A stretch of 13,486 bases of DNA from an uncultured Ruminococcus sp. GTDB taxonomy: Bacteria; Bacillota; Clostridia; Oscillospirales; Acutalibacteraceae. The notes beneath the pieces were generated by a model, which did not search any database, was not told the DNA's origin, and saw only the letters and a program-made list of their open reading frames with translations. Shown one piece after another: positions 1 through 6,580 of the stretch (position 1 is the stretch's first letter; each line of letters opens with the position of its first letter). The stretch lies in contig CADBSZ010000130.1 in assembly GCA_902797525.1 (NCBI GenBank), positions 1 through 13,486 on the forward strand, written 5' to 3'. A program made the translations under genes and the position numbers.

Positions 1-60
1 ATCAAGCGAATAGAGCTGCAAAGGCGCAAGCTTTTTTCTCATGGATTCGTAGCTTGTCAT
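1..60 (-). CDS. YmfQ/DUF2313-like phage tail protein, N-terminal fragment
   Basis: Only the first 20 codons are inside the window; the gene runs off the left edge. The ATG at 60 overlaps the TGA of the baseplate J gene (ATGA), the usual coupling in this operon. The visible start, MTSYESMRKKLAPLQLYSLD, fits a small tail protein. In contractile-tailed phages and PBSX-like elements the gene after GpJ/XkdT is normally GpI or a YmfQ/XkdU (DUF2313) protein that links the baseplate to tail fibres. The assignment rests mainly on position, because 20 residues are too few to identify a family alone. Confidence 0.5.
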   Translation of the reverse strand, partial: MTSYESMRKKLAPLQLYSLD

Positions 61-1124
61 GCGCTCGTCACCTCGATATTGATGTCGCCCGCAACAAAAT
101 ATTTGGACATCGGAATCGTCATATTTCCCATCGACAAATCAAATACATAGGTTTCCAGACAGCCCGTGTCGAGCAAATACTTGCCCAGCGTGGCGAGATA
201 AAACTTGCCGCCGATGGGAATGGTCTCGATATACGCCTCAAACGCGTCGGTACACAGCTCAACGACCTCCTCCTGCGAGTAGCCGGGCTTTGGCGTTACG
301 GCAACGTCCAAATCATAAGCGACGCTGTACGCCTGCTTCACCTTTACGCTGACATTCAGCTCGCGCTGACTTTTCAAAAAGTTTTCCGCCTCGGTAAGCT
401 TTTCTTCGGGCAGCACGCTTTCGTTGCCGCCGCACACATACACGTCCACCGAGCCGGTGCCGCTGCCGCGCGGCACCACGCCTGCCTTAAAGATTCCGTC
501 CACCGACTCGGCAAGCGCGATATAATACGCCGCGTTCATGCCGTTTGGTTGGTTGTAATAGCTGTCCTGAATCCGCCTGCGCAGGGTGGTGTCGCTTTCG
601 CGGTCGGCGCCGCCCGTAAACAATGAGGTGTTGCGCACCTGGTCGATTTCGGACGGTACGCTGACGGGCACCACTGCCGTGCGGATTTTAATATTGCCGC
701 GATAGCCGGCAACCTCCGCCTCGGCAGGCACCGTCACGCTAAGGGTATTCGGCGGCAGCTCGCTGTCCTCGGTGGTATACACGCGCACGGGCTGCTCGGT
801 GCCGGTGGAAACCACAGTTCCCTGCGGAATCGGCACCGCGGTGTCCTTGACCTCGTTTACATAAAACGTCAGCGTGCCGCGCGCCTTTGTCGCCGGGCGG
901 CGTTCCAGACCGCGCATGCGGGCGAACTTGTCCAGATACTCGCCCGTCGCGGTGTCGGGGAACATCTGCCGCTGCAGCCAGTCCATGCTGCACTGCATAT
1001 TGTAAATTTCACCGGCGAGCACCTTCAAACGGATGGCGATATCGCTCGCCTCATCGATTTCCGCTCCGCTTTCCTCGCAATACCTGTCCTTCATTTTCTG
1101 ATAAATGTCACGATACGCTTCCAT
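57..1124 (-). CDS. Baseplate J-like protein (GpJ/XkdT family)
   Basis: A 355-residue protein of the family that forms the outer baseplate wedge of contractile phage tails. The N-terminal part carries a segment typical of the family, with MDWLQRQMFPDTATGEYLDK at about residues 47-66, followed by a beta-rich middle (GTLTFYV, IPQGTVVSTG) and the GGADRESDTTLRRRI motif at about 170-185, a strong marker of baseplate J proteins. The C-terminal half (SVKVKQAYSVAYDLDVAVTP, then IGGKFYLATLGKYLLD) also fits. The ATG at 1124 has AGGAGG nine bases upstream and overlaps the end of the wedge gene by 17 bases. Length is normal and no damage is visible. It acts with the gp25-like and GpV-like proteins encoded just upstream. 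Confidence 0.9.
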   Translation of the reverse strand: MEAYRDIYQKMKDRYCEESGAEIDEASDIAIRLKVLAGEIYNMQCSMDWLQRQMFPDTATGEYLDKFARMRGLERRPATKARGTLTFYVNEVKDTAVPIPQGTVVSTGTEQPVRVYTTEDSELPPNTLSVTVPAEAEVAGYRGNIKIRTAVVPVSVPSEIDQVRNTSLFTGGADRESDTTLRRRIQDSYYNQPNGMNAAYYIALAESVDGIFKAGVVPRGSGTGSVDVYVCGGNESVLPEEKLTEAENFLKSQRELNVSVKVKQAYSVAYDLDVAVTPKPGYSQEEVVELCTDAFEAYIETIPIGGKFYLATLGKYLLDTGCLETYVFDLSMGNMTIPMSKYFVAGDINIEVTSA

Positions 1125-1440
1125 AGCGCCGCACCTCCTCTTCTCTGCTCTCGTCGTTGACGGTCACGCCGAACACCATGCGGCTGCCGTCGTTTTCCGC
1201 GATATAAAAGTGTTTGTAGTCGTACTTGGCAAGTCCCTCCAGGCAGCAAAGCTCCTGCTTTTCGGTTTGCTCCGAATCAAACGGGGGCGTGCCGAGGGCG
1301 CGGTCATAAACAAAGCTGCCGCGCGGCACGGTCAGGGTGATTACCGCACGCTGAAACACGGCGTCTGCGCCGCAAAGCCGCAGCGCGTTGCCGCCGGAAT
1401 CCACCGCCACATCTCCGTTAAAAATCTTTGCGTCAAGCAT
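1108..1440 (-). CDS. gp25/GpW-like baseplate wedge protein (XkdS-like)
   Basis: A 110-residue protein placed between GpV-like and GpJ-like genes, exactly where W/gp25/XkdS proteins sit. The core ITLTVPRGSFVYDRALGTPP at about residues 34-53 is the typical basal motif of this family (hydrophobic strand, then a short conserved arginine/glycine turn), and the C-terminal strand pair ending MVFGVTVND is also usual. The protein is expected to join sheath to wedge in the baseplate. The ATG at 1440 overlaps the spike gene by 8 bases. Sequence divergence means the assignment rests on context plus the central motif. Confidence 0.75.
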   Translation of the reverse strand: MLDAKIFNGDVAVDSGGNALRLCGADAVFQRAVITLTVPRGSFVYDRALGTPPFDSEQTEKQELCCLEGLAKYDYKHFYIAENDGSRMVFGVTVNDESREEEVRRYGSVS

Positions 1441-1774
1441 TGCCGTACGCCTCTCCGTTAATCAGCACCCTGCCGTCGTTTTTCAGCACAATGGACGCGC
1501 CGCCCTTGGAAAAGAGCATCAGCTCGCCCTCGCTGAGTCCGACGCCGCCGGCAATCACGCCGAGACCGACCTCGCCGTCCTCCAGCGGCAGCACCACCGC
1601 CTGCTCGCCGGCAGGCGCGACGCTGACGATGCCATAGGGAAAGCACATTTCAAGCTGCTTGTGCTCGCCCGAAGCCGTCACCGCAACGCCGTTTGCCTCG
1701 CTGACGCTCAGCTCACCCTTAACGGCGCGCGGCGCGGTGATGGAATTATTGGTTATGTAATTCATCAGCCACAT
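1433..1774 (-). CDS. Short GpV-like baseplate spike/OB-fold protein
   Basis: A 113-residue protein. The N-terminal part reads as an OB-fold (GELSVSEANGVAVTASGEHK, then FPYGIVSVAPAGEQAVVLPL), and the C-terminus holds one short beta-prism-like repeat (GASIVLKNDGRVLINGEAY), the pattern seen at the tip of GpV/gp5-type membrane-piercing spikes. Position between the GpD-like hub and the gp25-like wedge supports this. It is short compared with many GpV proteins of about 200 residues, so it may be the central spike reduced to OB-fold plus a stub, with a PAAR tip supplied elsewhere. I chose ATG 1774 because an AAGGAG site lies 7 bases upstream; a TTG one codon earlier and an ATG at 1765 are alternatives. 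It overlaps the preceding gene by 29 bases. Confidence 0.7.
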   Translation of the reverse strand: MWLMNYITNNSITAPRAVKGELSVSEANGVAVTASGEHKQLEMCFPYGIVSVAPAGEQAVVLPLEDGEVGLGVIAGGVGLSEGELMLFSKGGASIVLKNDGRVLINGEAYGNA

Positions 1775-2714
1775 CAAAATTCTCCTTTTTCAACGTTATT
1801 TCGCTATGCTCGCCGCGGCTGTCGGCGGTGTATCTGACCTTTTCCACCCGCAAGCCGTCCAGCGTGCCGATTGCCGAATCGACCAGCCCGGCATGCTGTC
1901 CGAGCGCGGCGATATGGCAGCCCGGACAGTCCAGCGTCATGGCATAGCTGTCGCGGTTGCCGTTTTCCAAAATTCTGTACGCCGTGGAAAGCGTGGTGTG
2001 ATTCGCCGCCGCGTTGACATAGCGCACGCGCTTTAACTGCCGCGCCTCGGGATTGGGGTTGCCGACATAAGAACAGTAGTTGTTGGTATGGCGAAACTTT
2101 ACCCTGACCTCGGAAATCAAACGGTGACGGCGAACGCTCTCCTTGAGCGAACGATAGGCAATACCTTCGCCGCAGTCGGAAAACACCGCTGTTTCCGTTG
2201 CCTGAACGCCATGAAGATACATCACGCCGTCAGCCGTAACATACGGCTCGCTTCCGTAGCGGCACCGGCAAAAGCGCTTGATTACCTGCCAGTGCGACAT
2301 GCCCTTGTCGATGGTCATTTTGTCATAGTAAGGCACGCGGTCGCCGTCGGCAAGCGCAATGCCAAAGGGCTTTAGATGCTTGTTCTCTATCAGCGTTGCG
2401 CCGGGGTTTTTATACACCAGCGGTTCGGCTTCGTTGTCAAGCAGCGCGGCGGCAGGGCTGCGCGCGTTCAGCTTCAAAATCACGCCCTGCGCGCGCTTGA
2501 CGGTGACGATGTTGTCAAGCGCTCCCCTGAAAATCAGCGTGTCTCCGTCAAACGCCCTTATTTCGGCTGCGCTGCTGCGCACCTGTTTGTTAAACGGACA
2601 AGTGAGCGTCAGGCTTGCGGCAGGCACGCCGACATCGCAGTCGAGCAGCGCCGTCAACACAGTTTTCAGCGGCATTTCCTCACCGCTGTTTGTCACAAGG
2701 GTATAGGTCAGCAC
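1746..2714 (-). CDS. Phage late control D / baseplate hub protein (GpD, gp44/XkdQ-like)
   Basis: A 322-residue protein with the layout of GpD-type baseplate hubs. It opens with a beta domain (LTYTLVTNSGEEMPLKTV, ASLTLTCPFN) and a strand with FRGALDNI at about 62-69. The central part holds the DKMTIDKGMSHWQVIKRFC helix, where these proteins recruit the hub fold, and a C-terminal swivel-like region (VEKVRYTADSRGEHSEITLK). Hub trimers hold the spike and close the tube end. The start is a GTG at 2714 with GGGAGG seven bases upstream; it overlaps the LysM gene stop (GTGCTGA). Order GpU/LysM, GpD, GpV, gp25, GpJ is that of a contractile baseplate. Confidence 0.82.
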   Translation of the reverse strand: MLTYTLVTNSGEEMPLKTVLTALLDCDVGVPAASLTLTCPFNKQVRSSAAEIRAFDGDTLIFRGALDNIVTVKRAQGVILKLNARSPAAALLDNEAEPLVYKNPGATLIENKHLKPFGIALADGDRVPYYDKMTIDKGMSHWQVIKRFCRCRYGSEPYVTADGVMYLHGVQATETAVFSDCGEGIAYRSLKESVRRHRLISEVRVKFRHTNNYCSYVGNPNPEARQLKRVRYVNAAANHTTLSTAYRILENGNRDSYAMTLDCPGCHIAALGQHAGLVDSAIGTLDGLRVEKVRYTADSRGEHSEITLKKENFDVADELHNQ

Positions 2715-3223
2715 AACGCCACCTCCCTGCCGTTCAAATCCTCATCGGGGCGGCGAACCCCGGGATTGAGCTTCACCAGGCGGTCAATTTCCACGCCGAA
2801 GCGGTAGGAGATGTCCCACAGCGTTTCTCCCTGCGCCGCAACGACAAAGTCGGGCGCGTATTCAACGCGCTCCTCCATCACCTCGCGAAATACAAAGCTG
2901 TAGGTGAGCACGTCGGGCTTGGGATAGCCCTTAAGCCTGAGCTGTTCAAATACGGCGTACACGGTGCCGAGCTTCGGAATTGCCAGCACGCCGCTGCCGC
3001 CGCTTTGGAACAGTGAAAGCAGACGGGCAAACTGCTCGGTGCAATCCGCGCCGTACAGCTCGCCCTCGCCCTTAATCAGCATGTTTTTTCTGCCGGTATT
3101 TTGTATGTACGATTTTCCGAACGGCGCTTGCAGCTCGTTAACGGTTTTTTCGCACTCAAACGAAATCTCGCGCGGATTGTGGTGCCATTCCACGCCCTTA
3201 AAGCGCATGGGAACCAGCTTCAT
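2708..3223 (-). CDS. Tail protein with GpU-like N-terminal part and C-terminal LysM domain
   Basis: A 171-residue protein. Residues 126-171 form a LysM domain (FVVAAQGETLWDISYRFGV, then IDRLVKLNPG), found in phage tail proteins such as P2 GpX and PBSX XkdP. Residues 1-115 are beta-rich with FKGVEWHHNPREI near the start, GRKNMLIKGEGELYG at 44-58 and LTYSFVFREV at 106-115, a pattern resembling GpU-type tail proteins that pair with GpD. I choose ATG 3223, which has a GGAGG site about ten bases upstream and overlaps the previous stop (ATGA); a longer frame from 3298 would cover the 45-residue gene and is unlikely. The LysM call is firm; the GpU analogy is inference. Confidence 0.75.
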   Translation of the reverse strand: MKLVPMRFKGVEWHHNPREISFECEKTVNELQAPFGKSYIQNTGRKNMLIKGEGELYGADCTEQFARLLSLFQSGGSGVLAIPKLGTVYAVFEQLRLKGYPKPDVLTYSFVFREVMEERVEYAPDFVVAAQGETLWDISYRFGVEIDRLVKLNPGVRRPDEDLNGREVALC

Positions 3224-3357
3224 CCCATTCTCGCCTCCTCTTCCTCGGGAAGGGCGCGGCTGTAGCGGATGCTCTCCTGCTCCAGCTGCTCGCTCCATTC
3301 CTCATAATTGCCGCCTGCCATGCTCTGTTCGGCAAGCCGCTGCAAAAAATCATTCAT
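3220..3357 (-). CDS. Small 45-residue tail-module protein, unknown function
   Basis: A short frame that closes the gap between two larger genes. It starts at ATG 3357 with AGGAG eight bases upstream, overlaps the previous gene's end by eight bases and ends in an ATGA overlap with the LysM gene. The product begins MNDFLQRLAEQSMAGGNYEE and has an acidic helical C-terminus (LPEEEEARMG). Perfect translational coupling on both sides makes it very likely expressed. Its place just before the GpU-like gene is where small tail-assembly proteins (GpE/E' type) often sit, but I see no sequence match to that family and do not assign a function. Confidence 0.7.
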   Translation of the reverse strand: MNDFLQRLAEQSMAGGNYEEWSEQLEQESIRYSRALPEEEEARMG

Positions 3358-3712
3358 CGGCAACGCTCCTTTCCGCCGCCTCCACCGTCACGGTGTATTC
3401 GGTGTATCCGCGCGGCCTTGCCTCGCTGTGAAGCTCCCTGACGGTGCAAAGCGTGTAGCGCTCGCGCCGGTGCTTGTCCGCAACGGTAATTTCGTTAATC
3501 TCTCCGTCAAACGGACAGCCGCCGCTGCAATGCAGCCGAAAGGTCAGCACATATGTAACGGCAGGCATGCTCGCCACGGGCTTGTCCGTCAAAAACTCAT
3601 AGATATGCTCCGCGCTGTTTTTGACCGTGCGGTTTAGCTGAAACACGCCGCCCAAAACAGCGCCGTTGAGCCAAACGGTAAGGTCGCCGCCTTTTTCAAA
3701 GTGAAAATCCAT
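3350..3712 (-). CDS. Conserved-looking beta-rich phage protein, tail module, unknown function
   Basis: A 120-residue protein, mostly predicted strands: DLTVWLNGAVLGGVFQLNRT near the N-terminus, AVTYVLTFRLHCSGGCPFDG at 51-70, and GYTEYTVTVEAAERS at the C-terminus. Two cysteines flank SGG in the middle. It starts at ATG 3712 with GGAGG eight bases upstream and overlaps the preceding gene by 17 bases. In most phages this position would be held by tube, chaperone or tape-measure genes; the protein is too short for a sheath or tape measure. A tube-like or tube-initiator role is possible from the beta content but is not shown by the sequence. Confidence 0.7.
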   Translation of the reverse strand: MDFHFEKGGDLTVWLNGAVLGGVFQLNRTVKNSAEHIYEFLTDKPVASMPAVTYVLTFRLHCSGGCPFDGEINEITVADKHRRERYTLCTVRELHSEARPRGYTEYTVTVEAAERSVADE

Positions 3713-4145
3713 GCTGTCCCTCCTCGCACAGACAGAACTCCAGCTGAAAAGAAACCTTGCGGAACACGGTGTTCAGGTTCGGGTCAAACTCAATGGAGGA
3801 CGCGCTGATGTCGGTAATCAGCTTTTCCTCGTCCGCCTTTTCCAAGCCGAGCATCAGCTCGCTGACAAGCTCTGACAGGCCGTTGCCGTTCTCGCCCGGC
3901 GGCGCGTAGACGCGGATTTCCACTTCGGCGCCAAAGGTTTCGCCGCGCACGGAGGACGACAGATAGCCGCCGATATAGCCCTTTTCGCGCGAGGTTTTGG
4001 CAATGCCGACCGACGCCAGCATGCCGCGCACGGGCGTTTCAATGCTATCGCTGCCGTATTCGCGCACAAAGCGCACGCCGGACAGCGCGTCAAGCCGCTT
4101 TAAGCGGATAATCAGCGTGTCAACAATTCGTCGTATATGCGTCAT
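3696..4145 (-). CDS. Probable tail terminator / tail completion protein
   Basis: A 149-residue protein: an N-terminal helix (HIRRIVDTLIIRLKRLDALS), strands with GMLASVGIAKT and AEVEIRVYAPPG, a helix (LSELVSELMLGLEK), then IEFDPNLNTVFRKVSFQLEF. The alternation of an alpha/beta core with a C-terminal strand pair resembles tail terminator proteins that cap the tube and join it to the head; the position after two head-completion genes agrees. Of two nearby ATGs I take 4145, because AGGAGG lies six bases upstream while the ATG at 4151 would abut it. No catalytic motif is visible. Function is inferred from position and fold pattern. Confidence 0.6.
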   Translation of the reverse strand: MTHIRRIVDTLIIRLKRLDALSGVRFVREYGSDSIETPVRGMLASVGIAKTSREKGYIGGYLSSSVRGETFGAEVEIRVYAPPGENGNGLSELVSELMLGLEKADEEKLITDISASSIEFDPNLNTVFRKVSFQLEFCLCEEGQHGFSL

Positions 4146-4488
4146 AATCATCCTCCTGCCTGTCGCCGTAAGGCACCAAAATTGCCCATTCATAAACAGG
4201 CGTGTCCTGCACAAAATAGGTTTCGCACCTTTTTACAATATATTGACTGTCCTGCGTTTGTATGACTGTTTCATTTTCAATCAACCTATGGTCAGGTTTT
4301 CCTACATAAAGATACTTTTCGCGGCGCAGTCCGCCGAGCTGATGGTACTCGCCGCCGATATAAATTTTGTTGCGGTAGCGCAGCGGCTCCACAAAGGCGC
4401 GCGATTCCACCGTCGCGCCCTGCTGGGTGATGGTCACCCGCGAGCCGTAACGCCCGATTTCTCCGTTTACGCAATTCAAAAAACTCAT
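4120..4488 (-). CDS. Head closure/head-tail joining protein (putative)
   Basis: A 122-residue protein beginning MSFLNCVNGEIGRYGSRVTI and rich in short strands (ESRAFVEPLRYRNK, KIYIGGEYHQLG, YLYVGKPDHRL, VIQTQDSQYIVKRCETYFV). The second gene after the major capsid in HK97-like and SPP1-like maps normally encodes the stopper or head-closure protein, a small beta barrel, which matches this length and composition. The ATG at 4488 overlaps the upstream TGA (ATGA) and has AGGGTGA just upstream. It overlaps the next gene by 26 bases. No specific family motif was recognised, so this is a positional assignment. Confidence 0.6.
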   Translation of the reverse strand: MSFLNCVNGEIGRYGSRVTITQQGATVESRAFVEPLRYRNKIYIGGEYHQLGGLRREKYLYVGKPDHRLIENETVIQTQDSQYIVKRCETYFVQDTPVYEWAILVPYGDRQEDDYDAYTTNC

Positions 4489-4841
4489 GAAATCACCCTG
4501 CCAAAAATAAATCCGTCGGTATGTATCAAATCCGCGCTGTTGGCCGCAAGCTCGCGCCAAAGCTGTTCGGCGCGCTGACGTCGGTCGGCGGATGACGTGA
4601 CGTGCACGTCACCCGCGATAAACTGCGTTATTTGGTCGCCGCACAGACTAAAGAGCCTGAGCGCATAGGCGGCGCCGAGCATTTCAAGCCGCGCGGTCTG
4701 TTCGCTGTCGGGATTTTCCGCCTTACAGCGCGACTGCACATAGGCGCACGCGTCCTCAACCAGGGAACGCCACTTCGGCAGCTCGGAGCTGTCGATACCG
4801 GCAAGAACGGCAAAGCGATTCATGACATTCGAAATGTCCAA
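4485..4841 (-). CDS. Head-tail connector (adaptor) protein, TTG start
   Basis: A 118-residue, largely helical protein (FAVLAGIDSSELPKWRSLVE, DACAYVQSRC, ARLEMLGAAYALRLFSLCG, RQRAEQLWRELAAN). This helix-rich build, and the place directly after the major capsid gene, are those of gp6/gp15-type adaptors that bind beneath the portal. The start is a TTG at 4841 with AAGGAGG eight bases upstream; the first ATG is six codons later and has no suitable ribosome site. The end overlaps the next gene by four bases. Function is inferred from position and helix content. Confidence 0.65.
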   Translation of the reverse strand: MDISNVMNRFAVLAGIDSSELPKWRSLVEDACAYVQSRCKAENPDSEQTARLEMLGAAYALRLFSLCGDQITQFIAGDVHVTSSADRRQRAEQLWRELAANSADLIHTDGFIFGRVIS

Positions 4842-4861
4842 ATGCTTTCCCTCCTTATGGG

Positions 4862-5866
4862 TTAAGACAGGGTTTTGGCCGCTTCGGTAAAGATTTTGGA
4901 AAAGCCTGCCGTGCAGGTGATTGCCGCGCGCTCGAGCTGGCGGTCAATCAGCTTGTCATAATCGGTGACGACGCCGCCTGCCTGCACCATTTCAAGCGCG
5001 CAGTTTTTGTCGAGACCGATGATTTTGCCCGAGGTCATCTCAGGCGCGTGCAGCAGGGTTGCGCCGAGGGGCGTCACCATTTTGCCGCTGCCCTGAAAGT
5101 CAAGGCCGGCGTTGGCGTCCTGCATCTGGGACATGCCCAAAATCGCCTGCATCTGTTCGGTGGGCGCAAGAATGGTGTTCAGCTCATAGGGGCTGAGGTT
5201 TGCCCACAGCTTGACCAAATCGCCGTAGCTGAGGCTGCCGCTTTCCGCAACGGAAACATTGTCCGCCGCGTTGCTGTTGCCGTCGCCGTTGATTAAAACG
5301 TCAATCGCGTCCTTGAGCTGGGCGCGCGCAATGTAGGCGCCGATTTGGTTAAGCGTAACGGTAAAAAGGTCAAGGCGCTGAAAGCGCAGCGCTTCGTAGC
5401 TTGCCACCAGCATTCTGCCGCGCTTGCAGAGCTTGACGAGGTTCTCGCGTGTTTTAATCGCGGTCTGCGGAATCGCCGCGCCCTCGGACACCACCTTCAG
5501 GCTTTTGTCGTCCTCGGACGGAGCGCTCACGATGCTGCGGTAGTCCATGCCGTCGATGTCGGTGACGGTCGCCACCAAATTGGGCAGAATGTCGGCGCGC
5601 TCCATGCCCTGGCGCACCGCGCGGCTGACGTATTCGGGAAACAGCGCCGCGGAGTTAGCGGTCTGGAAAAACTTTTCCACACAGTCGCTGCCCTTGCCGC
5701 TGACCTTGATGTTAAAGCGCTTGAGCTGGCGCGAAAACGCGTCGAGTCCCTCAAGCTCGGTGCCGGCATAGTTTGCCGACGGGTCAAGCTGCTCCAGAGC
5801 GGCGGTCATGCCGCCCTTGTGCTGATACATGCCCTTCTCTAATGTAATATTCTCAAAATTAGCCAT
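4862..5866 (-). CDS. Major capsid protein (HK97-like fold)
   Basis: A 334-residue protein in the capsid slot after protease and cement genes. The N-terminal 100 residues are helical and acidic, then comes ADILPNLVATVTDIDGMDYR at about 91-110, KVVSEGAAIPQTAIKTRENL (124-143) that reads as an E-loop/A-domain junction, and a spine helix region (LDLFTVTLNQIGAYIARAQL). The second half holds LSYGDLVKLWANLSPYELNT and ILAPTEQMQAIL, typical of P-domain helices in Firmicutes phage capsids, and ends with the capsid-like VVTDYDKLIDRQLERAAI. ATG 5866 has AGAGAGG upstream. Spacing of 17 bases from the cement gene. No autocleavage site can be fixed by eye, although a protease is encoded upstream. Confidence 0.85.
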   Translation of the reverse strand: MANFENITLEKGMYQHKGGMTAALEQLDPSANYAGTELEGLDAFSRQLKRFNIKVSGKGSDCVEKFFQTANSAALFPEYVSRAVRQGMERADILPNLVATVTDIDGMDYRSIVSAPSEDDKSLKVVSEGAAIPQTAIKTRENLVKLCKRGRMLVASYEALRFQRLDLFTVTLNQIGAYIARAQLKDAIDVLINGDGNSNAADNVSVAESGSLSYGDLVKLWANLSPYELNTILAPTEQMQAILGMSQMQDANAGLDFQGSGKMVTPLGATLLHAPEMTSGKIIGLDKNCALEMVQAGGVVTDYDKLIDRQLERAAITCTAGFSKIFTEAAKTLS

Positions 5867-5883
5867 AATATTACCTCTCTTTC

Positions 5884-6219
5884 TTAAAGAATAAAACCGA
5901 TTTCGGTCGCGGTGGAATCAACAACAAGCAGTTCTCTGCCGTTGGAATTCGTGGCAATATCGCCGTTGCTGCCTGCCGCAAGCTTTTTGTAGCCGGGCGC
6001 GATTTTCGCGTTGGCAGGCATTCTGACATAGCCGCTGAGCTGCACTGCCGCAAAGCCGCCGCGCAGACCGACGCAAACGCCGCAGAACACCTCGTTGCCG
6101 CCGCACTTGCCGACGGTTCCGTCGCCGGTGATTTTTACGGGCACGCCCGCTTCGGTCAGCGAGCTGTCCGCGATAAAGGTTGTTACATTTTCATTGAAGC
6201 CGTTGAAATTTACGTTCAT
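5884..6219 (-). CDS. Capsid cement/decoration-like protein
   Basis: A 111-residue protein starting MNVNFNGFNENVTTF, with strand-rich sequence AGVPVKITGDGTVG, EVFCGVCVGLRGGFAAVQLS (a strong run of beta structure), GYVRMPANAKIAPGYKKLAA and a C-terminal TEIGFIL. Small beta-barrel proteins with a middle GGYAAVQLSGY-type segment occur beside the capsid gene in many Clostridia prophages and correspond to the DUF2190-like cement proteins that stabilise capsids. Start 6219 has GGAGG seven bases upstream; an in-frame extension to 6330 would lie inside the protease gene and is not needed. Four cysteines in the first half are unusual for an exposed cement protein. Confidence 0.7.
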   Translation of the reverse strand: MNVNFNGFNENVTTFIADSSLTEAGVPVKITGDGTVGKCGGNEVFCGVCVGLRGGFAAVQLSGYVRMPANAKIAPGYKKLAAGSNGDIATNSNGRELLVVDSTATEIGFIL

Positions 6220-6232
6220 ACTTTTCCCTCCG

Positions 6233-6580
6233 TTAAATGGTAAACTCGCCGAGGCTTTCGGCGTTTTGCTTTTTCTTGCCGCCGTAAAGCTGCGGCACGG
6301 GCGCAAACTGCAGGTGCTTCTGCTTTTCAAAGGCGGTTTTAAACTCTTTGAGCTGCGCCACGCTCATGGATTTGGCGACGCACTCCATGGTATCGCGCGA
6401 AATGTCCGGCTGAACCGCCGCCGACAGCCGCAGCACCTCTGAGGTCAGGCTGTCGCGGTAATACACGCCGTCCTTTGCCGACTGCTTTAAGTTTTCAATG
6501 TAGCCGAGCAGCTTTTCGCAGTCGCCGCCGCTCAGCGTGAAGCCCTTTTTGGCTTCGAGCATTTTTAAAATTGCTTCCAT
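6233..6580 (-). CDS. Predicted nested scaffold protein (internal start of the protease gene)
   Basis: Within the protease gene an ATG at 6580 (residue 212 of the long form) follows AAAGGA with a seven-base gap, a better ribosome site than chance would often give. It sits just after the last protease motif (SFVAVPAQR). The 115-residue product begins MEAILKMLEAKKGFTLSGGD, has helical charged sequence (ENLKQSAKDGVYYRDSLTSE) and a lysine/glutamine-rich end. Nested scaffold genes in the same frame as a protease are known from lambda (C/Nu3). The arrangement is inferred from the site and domain boundary only. Confidence 0.55.
   Translation of the reverse strand: MEAILKMLEAKKGFTLSGGDCEKLLGYIENLKQSAKDGVYYRDSLTSEVLRLSAAVQPDISRDTMECVAKSMSVAQLKEFKTAFEKQKHLQFAPVPQLYGGKKKQNAESLGEFTI

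Noticed and set aside
3224-3298. Extended LysM protein starting at 3298
   Set aside because: It would overlap most of the well-coupled 45-residue gene in another frame, and the ATG at 3223 has its own ribosome site and ATGA overlap.
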